From Larkinella knui (GTDB lineage: Bacteria > Bacteroidota > Bacteroidia > Cytophagales > Spirosomataceae), in contig NZ_RQJP01000002.1 in assembly GCF_003858645.1 (NCBI RefSeq), positions 310,001-374,000 of the forward strand: a stretch of DNA of 64,000 nt, read 5' to 3'. Below the pieces are notes generated by a model. It was not told where the DNA came from, searched no databases, and worked only from the letters and a program-made list of their open reading frames with translations. The position numbers and the translations under genes were made by a program. Shown piece after piece: positions 25,433 through 34,462 of this stretch. Each line of letters opens with the position of its first letter. The stretch's first letter is position 1.

Positions 25433-27115
25433 TTAATTTCCCTGCCCAAAAGCCGGACTATTCTTGTCGAACCAGAGCCGCTGGGTGCTTAAGGCTTGCG
25501 GTGTATGGTCGTTTAACGTAAATCCCTGCTCGGTCTGCGCTTTTTTCCAATTGTCATTGTTGGTACCCAGCGGAGGCTCGTCAATCCAGAAACGGCGTGG
25601 GATCAGCTCGTTAAACGGATCGCGGGGATAGTACGTCGAATTATTTTTCGGATATCCGGTTCGTCTGACGAACGTAAAAGCCTCGGTCGGAAGCCGCATG
25701 AAATTCAGATACTGCTGAATATAAATCCGTTCCAGGTTGTTGGTTCCATCCAGTTTCACTTTGGGCTGGGCGATGTAAGCCGCAATTTCCTGATCGGCCG
25801 CGCTGGTCAGTCCGGTTGTCGATAAAGCGGCAATGGCGATGGCATTCATCGTTTTGAGGGAAGAAGCGATGCCTTTGTTGTACCAATACTCGGCCGTACC
25901 CTTCGTATTTACCCCGGCTCCGTACCCTTTTGTTATCATCTCGGCGATGTAAAAACAGGTTTCCGCACTCGTAACCAGGTAGTCATTAAAGGTTCCGGTG
26001 GCACCATTACGGCGGGGGGCAAAAAACGTCCGGTTAATCGCCGACATCAGGATGTATTTGTTGGTACCGGCATTGAACGGGTTTTTGTAATACTGGGCAA
26101 CGGCCTGGTTGGTGGTCCAGTCGGCCGGCCCGCCCTGATACCGGATCAACGGATCACCGGTTTTTATGAACGACGGCAGGGTGAGGTTGAACTTTTTGAT
26201 CGTATCCAGCGCACTGGCAGTCAGATCGTTGGGCGTAAAGTAAATTTTCAGCCTCGGATCGTTGGTGGTCTTCAGAAACGTTATGATGGAATTGGTAGCG
26301 AAGCGCGCGCTGCGGTAGTCGATCGCTCCTCCGACGGGATCATAATCCGGGTCCAGATAGGCAAACTGATCACCGTCTTCCACAATCGGCCCAACGGCAT
26401 TTTCCATGACTTCCTTAAAAATCTGCTGGGTTTTGGTCTTGTCCTGTCCTTCATACCGGAGTGCGATCCTGAGTTTCAGCGTATTGGCCAGCTTGGCCCA
26501 CTTCGTCCAGTCACCGTGGTAGAAAATATCCGCATTGCCGTAGCTTTCCTGGTCGGCCAGCGTGGCCGAAAGCGTCGCAACCGATTCGGTCAGTTCCGTC
26601 AGCCAGGTGTCGAACAACGTTTTCTGCGTATCGTATTCCGGCTTAAAATTTCCTTCAACCCGGCCCTGAATTGCTTTCGTATACGGGATGGAACCATTCA
26701 TATCGGTCACCTTTAAACCCTGAAGCACGGCCACGACGAAGGTGGCCGCCCGCATTTTCTGGTAGCGTTCCTTGTCGATTTTGGCGTCGATCTGTTTCCG
26801 TATTTCGACCAGATTCGGCAGAATATTGTTGTAATAGGCGCCATACCGGGAATTGATGTTGGTCGAAAGCTCGTAGGGGTCCGTCGTCAGGTGCTGCGAA
26901 AACCGGAGCGTTTGTTCGAGGCTTTCCCAAACCCACTCCGTCCCCTTGTACGACACCAGATTATCCAGCGAATACGTAAACAGGTACTTCGGGTCCGGGG
27001 TGATGACAATACTCGGATCGGTATTGATGTTTCCGAAATCTTCCTTGCAGGAGGTGGTCATGAAAAGACCGGAGGCCAGCATGACCATTGAACTCCATCT
27101 CATTATATTTTTCAT
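25433..27115 (-). CDS. SusD/RagB-family nutrient-binding outer membrane lipoprotein
   Basis: 560 residues. The lipoprotein signal has its lipidated Cys at residue 23 (GLFMTTSCKEDF). The protein then shows the SusD-like_2 pattern: INTDPSIVITPD, a tetratricopeptide-like N-terminal part (AATFVVAVLQGLKVTDMNGSIPYTKAI, KLANTLKLRIALRY), and a C-terminal part ending in LSTQRLWFDKNSP. SusD proteins sit as lids on SusC and bind glycans at the cell surface. The gene is 39 bp after susC, so the two form one transcription unit. Confidence 0.92.
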   Translation of the reverse strand: MKNIMRWSSMVMLASGLFMTTSCKEDFGNINTDPSIVITPDPKYLFTYSLDNLVSYKGTEWVWESLEQTLRFSQHLTTDPYELSTNINSRYGAYYNNILPNLVEIRKQIDAKIDKERYQKMRAATFVVAVLQGLKVTDMNGSIPYTKAIQGRVEGNFKPEYDTQKTLFDTWLTELTESVATLSATLADQESYGNADIFYHGDWTKWAKLANTLKLRIALRYEGQDKTKTQQIFKEVMENAVGPIVEDGDQFAYLDPDYDPVGGAIDYRSARFATNSIITFLKTTNDPRLKIYFTPNDLTASALDTIKKFNLTLPSFIKTGDPLIRYQGGPADWTTNQAVAQYYKNPFNAGTNKYILMSAINRTFFAPRRNGATGTFNDYLVTSAETCFYIAEMITKGYGAGVNTKGTAEYWYNKGIASSLKTMNAIAIAALSTTGLTSAADQEIAAYIAQPKVKLDGTNNLERIYIQQYLNFMRLPTEAFTFVRRTGYPKNNSTYYPRDPFNELIPRRFWIDEPPLGTNNDNWKKAQTEQGFTLNDHTPQALSTQRLWFDKNSPAFGQGN

Positions 27116-27154
27116 ATTGACTAGCCTTTAAGACGTTCTATGACTGATTGATCC

Positions 27155-30100
27155 CTAAAATGAGCCCCGCAGCGTAACACCCAGCGTGCGCGTCATGGGC
27201 GGTATGAAGCCAACTTCCTTCTGCACGGCGGTGCTGTTGGAATAGTTGGAAGCCGGGTTAAAATGCAGCGGCAAGGTATTGTACAAATACAACAAATCCC
27301 GTCCTACCAGGTTGACAGACAGCGCGTTCAGCTTTATTTTCTGAACCAATGACGATGGCACCTGGAAACTCAGCGAGACCTGCCGCAGTGAAATCCAGGA
27401 ATTTTCAGCGATCCAGTAATCCCCCACGGCCGTCGAGAATGACCCGTAGCGGTAGTTGAACTGGGGTCGGTGCGTAGGCTCAACCAGGCCTTTGTCATAG
27501 GCTTCCTTGAATGTCATACCGCCCACATTGGCGGCCGTGCCATCGGCCTGGGTAATGGTCTGGCCGGCAGCAAATACGCCGTCCGGTAGGATGCCGTCGT
27601 CATAGGTCTTGTTGTCGTACTTGCTGGTCCAGGTAATGCCGCCGTGTTCGGCATCGCGTCCCTGAAGCGAGTTGGTGAAAACGCCGGTATGGGTACCGTA
27701 TCGCAAGGACGTGATGATCATATCCCCACCGATTTTGGCATCCAGCAACACGTTGAGGGAGATTTTCTTAAAGGTAAAGGTGTTGTCCCAACCGCCCCGG
27801 AATTTAGCATTGATATCGCCGACGTCTTTCCATTCATTACTCCGCGCCGGAAAAGCAGCCCGGGCATCACCCCGCCAGGATAAAATGGGCTTCCCGTTTC
27901 GGGGATCGTTGGCATCCGCGCCCTGAAAACGGCTGGCCGCAATCTTGGTCCGGATAACCCCGTAGGTGCCGCCAACTTTCGCATACGGAATCAGGTCGTT
28001 GCTACCGCCGGATTCATCCGCCAGCGCGTAGTATTCCCGGTCGCCGTACAATTCAACGATCTTGTTGCGGTTTCGCGAATAGGATACCAGCGTATTCCAG
28101 GTAAAAGCCCCAACCTTAATTGGTGTCGCGTCGAGCGCAATTTCAATACCGGTATTCTGGATGTTTCCGGCATTGATCAGGATGCTGCCGACGCCGGATT
28201 CGATGGCCGACGATATGGGAATAGGCTGGTTTCGGGAGTTATCCCGATATACCGAGACATCGATTCCGAGCCGGTTGTTGAGTACTTTCAGTTCCAGACC
28301 GATTTCTTTCGCAATCTTCCGAAGCGGTTTGATATTCTGCTGCAAGGTACTGGCCGAACTATAGGTCGACATGGGCTGATCCCCAAAGCCACCGGCATTG
28401 GTGTAGTTTCTGAACGCAAATCCCGGGTTGAGCACAAACGGATCGATGTCTCCGCCCAGAACGGCTAAATTTCCCCGCAGCTTTCCGTAGCTGATCCATT
28501 TCGGCAGAGAAGAATGATAGGTTTGGGAAAACACCCACGACAGGCTGACCGAGGGATAACTGTACGAATTGTTGCCGGTGCCGTCTTTGTAGGTGAGGGC
28601 CGACGACCAGTCGTTTCGGAACGTGGCCTGCAAAAACAGTTGATCCTTGTAGCCAAAATCGGCACTGGCGTACAACGACCGGTACGCGCGCCGGGTTTTG
28701 ATGCCCCCGGTAGAAGTCTGGGAAAGGATGGAATTGGCCAGGAAAAAGTTGCCGGGATAGGTCAGTCCGCCATTGGTTGACGAGTAATTGTAGGAAAGGT
28801 TGTAGTTCTGGGCTTCCCCACCAACGTAGCCGCTAAATTCCAGGTCTTTGGTAATCGGTTTATTCACAATGGCCATCCACTTCATGAACGTGGCCTGCTT
28901 GGTGGAGTGCCCCAGTCCGTATCGGCCGCCGGTAAAATTGATCCCGGTTCCCATTTCCTTGTCTTCATTTTTGGTATAGAGGTTATTGAAGTTGCCCTCG
29001 ACCTGAAGTTTCAGCCAGTCGGTTACGGTACCGGTCAGCGCTACCCTTCCGCGGACCATCTGTTCGGTTTGCAGGTAATCATTTTCGAAGATGTTAAACC
29101 AGTATTCGGCGCCGGGCACTTTGTTGGGTTCGTTGGGATCGGCCGGGTTGCGTAAACCGCCATTGTAGCCGACGTAATTTTCCCGCTGCATCCAGTATTT
29201 GGTGTCGTAATTCCGCGGAAAGACCCAGATGTAGTTATTCAGGCCCAGCGCAGGTGGGTTTTTGCCGGTACTGGTCGTGTAGTCGGCGGTGACATCGGCC
29301 ACCAGAAACTTGTTCAGATTCTGGGTTACCCGCAGATTGAAGGCATTTTTTTCTAACTCATTTTTATAGTTGATCCCCCGGCTTTTCACCCGGTTGTACG
29401 AAAACCGGAACGTCGAGCGTTCGCTACCGCCATCGATAGCGACATTGGTCAGATTACTCAGCCCGGTCTGAAAGGCATCGAGGTAATTATTGGGATAGGC
29501 CTGATAGGTCGTCGGTTTGCCGTTATAATCAATGACCTGCTGGCCCGCGAATCTCGGCCCCCAGTTCTCGAGTTCACGCCCAATCTGCCGGTCGATATAC
29601 GGTTTACCGTCGCTATTGGTCGGGAATACTTTGGTGGTCCAGCTTTCGTCGGGTTTGTAGTTTGGTTCTCTCGTATCCGTAAAAAACGCCCCGACCGTTC
29701 CTCCGCCGTATTCGTTCTGGAAATCAGGCCCCCGGTAAGGCTGCTGCATAGTCACCGTTTGTGAAATACTGGCGCCGACTCCCTTGCGCTGGGTTCCTTT
29801 TTTGGTCGTCACCAGAATGACGCCGTTAATCGCCCGGGTGCCGTACAAAGCCGCGGCAGCCGACCCTTTCAAAACAGAAACGCTTTCGAAATCCTCCATA
29901 TTCAGGTTCTTGAGCGCGTTTCCAAAGTCCCGGCCTTTGCTTTCATCATAAATGTCATTGTCCAGAATGACGCCATCAACCACAAAGATGGGCTGGTTGT
30001 TGGTCGAAAGGGTCGAATTACCCCGGATCAGAATCTTAGTATTGCCCGTCAAACCACCCGCGCCCTGATCGATCTGTACACCGGGAATGCGGCCCTGCAA

Positions 30101-30550
30101 CGCGCTGATGGGACTTAATTCGTTGGTGGTGGCCATTTTGGATCCGGAAATTTCCGATACGGTATACCCCAACTGTTTCTTTTCCCGCTTCACGCCCAGG
30201 GCCGTCACCACCACCTCGTTCAGTTGCTGGTTATCTTCCTGTAAAGTTACGTCGATACTGCTGCGGTTGTTGATGGGTACTTCCTGTTTGGCAAACCCGA
30301 TAAATGAGAAAACCAGGGTACCCGTAGCGGGTGCATTGATCGTATAATCACCCGTTCCATTCGACGTCGTTCCGTTCGTTGTCCCTTTTACGACAATGGA
30401 GATACCGACCAGTGCGGATTTGTCAGCAGCCGCAAGGACTTTACCGCTGACCTTGATGGTTTGGGCTAATCCGGGGGAGAGTATCCCTAAAATGGCGCAT
30501 AGGCCCGCTATGCCCACCGTTTTGTGGTGAAATCGGAGAGGTGTTTTCAT
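27155..30550 (-). CDS. SusC/RagA-family TonB-linked outer membrane transporter
   Basis: 1131 residues. The signal peptide is followed by a carboxypeptidase-D regulatory-like domain (KVSGKVLAAADKSALVGISI). The plug has the SusC signature (LQGRIPGVQIDQGAGGLTG, ILIRGNSTLSTNNQPIFVVDGV, ESVSVLKGSAAAALYG). A large barrel ends in the family's C-terminal pattern FIPPMTRTLGVTLRGSF, with the terminal Phe. It imports oligosaccharides through the outer membrane with TonB/ExbBD energy. Length is normal. With the SusD, glycosidase, rhamnose mutarotase and GH106 genes it points to a rhamnose-containing glycan. I see no convincing -7/-33 promoter just upstream. Confidence 0.95.
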   Translation of the reverse strand: MKTPLRFHHKTVGIAGLCAILGILSPGLAQTIKVSGKVLAAADKSALVGISIVVKGTTNGTTSNGTGDYTINAPATGTLVFSFIGFAKQEVPINNRSSIDVTLQEDNQQLNEVVVTALGVKREKKQLGYTVSEISGSKMATTNELSPISALQGRIPGVQIDQGAGGLTGNTKILIRGNSTLSTNNQPIFVVDGVILDNDIYDESKGRDFGNALKNLNMEDFESVSVLKGSAAAALYGTRAINGVILVTTKKGTQRKGVGASISQTVTMQQPYRGPDFQNEYGGGTVGAFFTDTREPNYKPDESWTTKVFPTNSDGKPYIDRQIGRELENWGPRFAGQQVIDYNGKPTTYQAYPNNYLDAFQTGLSNLTNVAIDGGSERSTFRFSYNRVKSRGINYKNELEKNAFNLRVTQNLNKFLVADVTADYTTSTGKNPPALGLNNYIWVFPRNYDTKYWMQRENYVGYNGGLRNPADPNEPNKVPGAEYWFNIFENDYLQTEQMVRGRVALTGTVTDWLKLQVEGNFNNLYTKNEDKEMGTGINFTGGRYGLGHSTKQATFMKWMAIVNKPITKDLEFSGYVGGEAQNYNLSYNYSSTNGGLTYPGNFFLANSILSQTSTGGIKTRRAYRSLYASADFGYKDQLFLQATFRNDWSSALTYKDGTGNNSYSYPSVSLSWVFSQTYHSSLPKWISYGKLRGNLAVLGGDIDPFVLNPGFAFRNYTNAGGFGDQPMSTYSSASTLQQNIKPLRKIAKEIGLELKVLNNRLGIDVSVYRDNSRNQPIPISSAIESGVGSILINAGNIQNTGIEIALDATPIKVGAFTWNTLVSYSRNRNKIVELYGDREYYALADESGGSNDLIPYAKVGGTYGVIRTKIAASRFQGADANDPRNGKPILSWRGDARAAFPARSNEWKDVGDINAKFRGGWDNTFTFKKISLNVLLDAKIGGDMIITSLRYGTHTGVFTNSLQGRDAEHGGITWTSKYDNKTYDDGILPDGVFAAGQTITQADGTAANVGGMTFKEAYDKGLVEPTHRPQFNYRYGSFSTAVGDYWIAENSWISLRQVSLSFQVPSSLVQKIKLNALSVNLVGRDLLYLYNTLPLHFNPASNYSNSTAVQKEVGFIPPMTRTLGVTLRGSF

Positions 30551-30626
30551 AAAAGTGTTACGTAGATGGTTTACTGAAAAGAATTAATTCACAATCACTT
30601 TACCTTTATCTCGCAGAAAGTACTAT

Positions 30627-30660
30627 AGACCCTTTTAATTTATGTAAAATAAAAGGGTCT
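30627..30660. terminator. Hairpin downstream of rhaM
   Basis: AGACCCTTTTAATTT and AAATAAAAGGGTCT (30627-30660) form a near-perfect 14-bp stem with a short loop. It lies 120 bp past the rhaM stop and 77 bp before the susC start, so it can end the rhaM transcript. Confidence 0.55.
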
Positions 30661-30779
30661 TATTTGTGGTATTCGTATACTATTTCAGAGGTCGATGCAT
30701 TCAGGACAGTAATATATCAAAAAAGACCAGCCATTTGACTAGTCTTCCCTACTTTTCAGCAAACCAATTCAACGGGTCG

Positions 30780-31094
30780 TCATTCCATATGAAAAACGCG
30801 TTCCAATTGAATCGCCACCGGCGACTGATCGGGATTAGTATCCATTAGATCAGCCATATACGCCCACCAGCGTTTCATCACCGGCAGCGCCGGCAATTGA
30901 TCGGCGGTATGGTTTTCCTCGCGTTTCTGTACGCCAAACAAAATGCCACTCGACCGGTCGAGGAAGATGGAATAATCCCGGATCCCGGCATCAGTCAACG
31001 CCTGCGACAATTCCGGCCAGATTTCGTCGTGCCGACGCCGGTATTCAGCCTCTACGCCGGGTTTGAGTTTCATGGTAAAAGCAATTTCCTGCAT
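30780..31094 (-). CDS. rhaM: L-rhamnose mutarotase
   Basis: Interconverts alpha- and beta-L-rhamnose in the cytoplasm so that rhamnose isomerase receives its preferred anomer. From ATG 31094 the protein has 104 residues, the length of E. coli RhaM. Y18, H22 (EYRRRHDEIWPEL) and Y41 (IRDYSIF) fall at the same positions as that enzyme's active-site residues, and the later KRWWAYMADLM motif is conserved. A frame start at 31130 adds 12 unlikely residues. It lies between the GH106 rhamnosidase and the SusCD pair, which supports rhamnose as the product of this locus. No rhamnose isomerase or kinase gene is in the window. Confidence 0.92.
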   Translation of the reverse strand: MQEIAFTMKLKPGVEAEYRRRHDEIWPELSQALTDAGIRDYSIFLDRSSGILFGVQKREENHTADQLPALPVMKRWWAYMADLMDTNPDQSPVAIQLERVFHME

Positions 31095-31268
31095 CTGAAT
31101 TAAGATTTTAAAAGTCATTTTAACGACCAAAAACCAGAGGTTTTCGTAGCTGTTTCCCGCAACCGAACCGACGGGCGGTCGTGGGATCGTATTTTTTAAT
31201 TTGGCGCAAACGATACGATTAGTAGATCATTCCCCGTCTAACCGTTTTTTAAGTGCCAGCGGCACGTC

Positions 31269-31411
31269 ATGTTACTAGCAAATTGATGTTCTGATCACTC
31301 CCGGCGTGCCGGAGGTACGCAACTAAGCTGCTGATATTGCGTACCTCCGGCACGCCGGGAGTGATCAGAATACCCATTTGCTAGTAACATTGAACCCCTC
31401 CGGGGTCAATA
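31269..31411. repeat. Long hairpin repeat (54-bp arms) with CTAGTAACA ends
   Basis: The 416-bp gap between GH106 and rhaM has no gene but holds this element. Arm 31269-31322 is complementary to 31337-31390 at 51 of 54 positions around a 14-nt loop. The arms start ATGTTACTAGCAAAT and include CACTCCCGGCGTGCCGGAGG. Immediately beyond is the short palindrome TTGAACCCCTCCGGGGTCAA (31390-31409). The ACTAG plus CCCCGGAGGGG combination links it to elements at 7.3-7.5 kb and 50.7-51.1 kb. The other parts of the gap show nothing I recognise. Confidence 0.7.
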
Positions 31412-31510
31412 ATCTCATTTGTTTAATTTAACTCATAACCGCCCGGCACCCCGGCTCAGTCGTGGGCCAACAACGCGAAATCCGAGGTAATTTCAATGGT
31501 TTTAACCGTT

Positions 31511-34330
31511 TCATTTCCCCGAAACGACGGGCGTCAATAGCACCGGCCCGAGCAATCCGGATGCCAGCGGTTTCCATTTTTCGGCGGTAAAATTGCCATC
31601 TTCACCCCGGTTTTCCCGCAGTCGGGCCGACATATTGATGTTGTAAAACTTCTTCCAGTTGAGGTGTTCGCGGTCCATATCCGCAATCCGGTTGGCCATG
31701 CTGTTCGAGACAAAAACCGTCAGCGTATTGGTCGCTTTCAGTTGGTCTTTGGGAATAAAAACCTGATAGACCGGCCCAATCAAGGTCGCTATTTCTTTGC
31801 CATTCAACTGCACGCGGGCGCTTTCGGCCACTTTCCCCAGATTGAGCAGCCAGCCGTCGCCAGTTCCCTCCGGTTTTGGAAAAGCGATCGTGTAGGAGGC
31901 CGTTCCGGAAAACTTTTTCACGTCGTCGCCGTCCAGCTCCGTCCACGAACCAAGCTTATCGGTTACTTTTTTGGTGGGCAATTGCGGCCCGCCTTCCACG
32001 AAACTGATCGTCCACGTTCCCTGAATTTCCTGCCCCGCAGCAGCCGGTTTCAGATACGCATACGCCGGACCGCTGACGGCCGTTCGCGACGTTTCCAGAA
32101 TGCAGGACTCGCCGGGAGCCAGTTGCAGATACACCTCCCCGACCCCGCCGGTTGTCCGAAACCGGGCCAGACCCAGCTTCTCCGTCATCGGGTTGTATAA
32201 CGCCACCGACTTTGCAGCCACGCCGATCGGCACCCAGCCGTCGACGGCCTTGCTGCCCCCGTTGGCAATGAAATAATAATTCCCGTTTGCGTGGCTCCGG
32301 CGCACCAGTTGAAGCCCGGAATCGACCATTTTTTCGCGTTTGACGCCCGCAGCCGTCAGCAAAGCTTCCAGATCGTTCGACACCCAGAAAGCCCCTTTCC
32401 CAACCCGCGCTTTCTGCACGCCGTCTTCGGCATCCTCAAAGTTGATGGACGTAATCAGCGCATTGAACGCGTTCTGCCGAATGGCCAGTTTACCCCAGCC
32501 GGGTACATCCTGCGGCAACTCGTTGACGAAAACCACTTTTGACCCACTTTGCGCCAGTTTCATCAGTTGCTGAAGCGTTTCCAGCGGAATCAGTTGCGCT
32601 TCGGGGACCAGAATCGTCTGGTAGGCAACGCCCCCGGTTTGCAGTTTTCCGCCGACGGACGTTACCTTCATCAATTGTTTGTCCGATATAAAGTCAAAAC
32701 CGTATCCTTTTTTCAGGAGCGCATTGGCGTGTTTCTCCACCGGCAAGCCTTTGAAACCGTGTTCGATGCCGTCGAAATGCTGGAGCAGTTCCCGGGCGGG
32801 CCGGGCGAAGGCATCGTAAATCGGCAGGTAAACCAGCACGTCGTTGTTTGGTTTTCCAGCCTGCATAAACGACTGGCAACGAGCCACATACTGATTCAAC
32901 TTACCAAAATCCGTCCAGAAAGTATTGTTCGGATTGAAATGCACGGCGGCATAAAACAGCCAGCCGGGCCAGGCCGCATCCTGCGGGGAGTAGTTGGTGC
33001 CGTGGTAAAAGGTGTGGTTGACACCGCCGAGTAGAAACCGGTCCATATCCTTCTTGATATCGCTCAGCTTCGACAGGAAATGTTCGTTATCCCAGGTCGC
33101 CGACTCCGACGACGTCAGCTTTTTGCCCGTCACGTTGGCCGCCGAGGAGGCAAACTTGATCCGCAGCATCTCCGTGCCTTCGATCTCGGGAATGTCGGTG
33201 ATGGCGTACAAATCCAGAATGTTGGCGGGCGATCCGTGCGCCTGGTTGCGGATGATCTTGCCTTTTCCCTTCGCCCACTCGCTCCAGGTTTTGGTGTAAT
33301 TTTCGAGCAGCAGTTCCGAGATGGTTTCCCGGTAATCGGTCAGCACGCGCTGGTAGCGGTCATTTTTCCCTTTCGCAAAGAACGACACCAGCTGGTGCCG
33401 CAGGTCGTAGCCGCGCCGTTTCACAAATTCATCAAACAAAGCCGGGGTCCAGTTGCTTTCGCCCTGGGCGTCGTCCACTTCGTACGAATCGTTGAAAAAC
33501 GCCCGGAGGTTTTTCAGGTCGTGTCCTTTGAAGGCCTGATCGAATTTTTGCAGATAATGTTGCGTGGCGGTTTTGGAAAAGTGGTCGATCACGTCGCCCT
33601 CGCCCCCCGGTCCGGCCCGCTCCACCATCTTGCCGTGCCAACCCTGAAAAACCGCATACAGAATCCAGGTCCCGTCCGGCGCCGTCCAGTTCAGTTTGCC
33701 CGAAGTGTCGACGTTCGTGGTCAGGTTGATGACCCGGCCCTGGTCCGAATACGCCATCAGCACAACCAGCGGCAGTGGCTTTTCGAACCGCACCTGATCG
33801 AACGCATGGCGTTGCAGATTCGGATTTTTCGCAATCGGTTCGACCAGCTGGCTGATGTCAATCTTTTCGCCCACCGTCCGGACCAGCGGTTTCTGGATGT
33901 AGGCAACGGGTTCGTTGAGCGTCTCCCCGCTTTTGAGGGTGAACGTCTTGTGAACGACGTATTTACAGGCATCTTCCGGCGTCACCCACGGTCCGCCAAA
34001 CGGCCAGCCCGACGCCTGCGCCAGATCGACGCCCAGCCCCAGCCGACCGGCTTCCTTCAGTGTGTGGTCCAGCATCGTCATCCACTTCGGCGTCAGAAAG
34101 TCGATAAACTGCTTTTCTTCCCCTTTGACGCCATAAATGGGTGTAATTTCGACCCCGCCCAAACCGGCTTTCTGGTATTGGGTCATCAGGTTCGTCAGGT
34201 CTTTCGGATTCACGGCGCTGCCCATCCACCACCAGCGCGTCCAGGGTTTGGTCTGCTGCGTGACGGCTGGCCAGCGGGGTTGGGCAAGGAGGGCGTTGCT
34301 GAGGAGAAGTAAAAAAAGTAGTTTTTTCAT
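31511..34330 (-). CDS. GH106-family alpha-L-rhamnosidase
   Basis: 939 residues with a signal peptide (MKKLLFLLLLSNALLAQ). The N-terminal catalytic region has the GH106 pattern: PWTRWWWMGSAVNPKDLTNL, GLGGVEITPIYGVKG, LGLGVDLAQASGWPFGGPWV, then FFNDSYEVDD, which carries acidic residues likely to be catalytic. A middle region (WLFYAAVHFNPNNTFW) and C-terminal beta-sandwich domains (GWLLNLGKVAESARVQLNGKE) are also typical. The family inverts alpha-L-rhamnosyl linkages in pectins, arabinogalactan and related glycans. It should be periplasmic. A 106-bp hairpin repeat lies 14 bp upstream of its start codon. Confidence 0.9.
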   Translation of the reverse strand: MKKLLFLLLLSNALLAQPRWPAVTQQTKPWTRWWWMGSAVNPKDLTNLMTQYQKAGLGGVEITPIYGVKGEEKQFIDFLTPKWMTMLDHTLKEAGRLGLGVDLAQASGWPFGGPWVTPEDACKYVVHKTFTLKSGETLNEPVAYIQKPLVRTVGEKIDISQLVEPIAKNPNLQRHAFDQVRFEKPLPLVVLMAYSDQGRVINLTTNVDTSGKLNWTAPDGTWILYAVFQGWHGKMVERAGPGGEGDVIDHFSKTATQHYLQKFDQAFKGHDLKNLRAFFNDSYEVDDAQGESNWTPALFDEFVKRRGYDLRHQLVSFFAKGKNDRYQRVLTDYRETISELLLENYTKTWSEWAKGKGKIIRNQAHGSPANILDLYAITDIPEIEGTEMLRIKFASSAANVTGKKLTSSESATWDNEHFLSKLSDIKKDMDRFLLGGVNHTFYHGTNYSPQDAAWPGWLFYAAVHFNPNNTFWTDFGKLNQYVARCQSFMQAGKPNNDVLVYLPIYDAFARPARELLQHFDGIEHGFKGLPVEKHANALLKKGYGFDFISDKQLMKVTSVGGKLQTGGVAYQTILVPEAQLIPLETLQQLMKLAQSGSKVVFVNELPQDVPGWGKLAIRQNAFNALITSINFEDAEDGVQKARVGKGAFWVSNDLEALLTAAGVKREKMVDSGLQLVRRSHANGNYYFIANGGSKAVDGWVPIGVAAKSVALYNPMTEKLGLARFRTTGGVGEVYLQLAPGESCILETSRTAVSGPAYAYLKPAAAGQEIQGTWTISFVEGGPQLPTKKVTDKLGSWTELDGDDVKKFSGTASYTIAFPKPEGTGDGWLLNLGKVAESARVQLNGKEIATLIGPVYQVFIPKDQLKATNTLTVFVSNSMANRIADMDREHLNWKKFYNINMSARLRENRGEDGNFTAEKWKPLASGLLGPVLLTPVVSGK

Positions 34331-34344
34331 GTGTTTTAAAGGGC

Positions 34345-34450
34345 TATTTCGCGGAGATCAGCGGAGAAAAAGGGAGTCTAGCAGAGTAAAAAAGTTAAAG
34401 AAGAATCTTCGCTTAACTCCTTTTTTCTCCGCTAACCTCCGTGAAATAAC
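34345..34450. repeat. TCGCGGAG hairpin element, copy A
   Basis: The left arm CTATTTCGCGGAGATCAGCG and the right arm, read from its end as GTTATTTCACGGAGGTTAGC, pair over about 34 bp with a few mismatches. It sits 14 bp upstream of the GH106 start and 12 bp after the stop of the deacetylase-GH39 gene. First of five copies in this window. Confidence 0.75.
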
Positions 34451-34462
34451 TTCAATTTCTCT

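Noticed and set aside
30666-30848. Small plus-strand frame between susC and rhaM
   Set aside because: It starts beside the rhaM terminator hairpin and runs over the end of rhaM. It lacks signal, domain or promoter.
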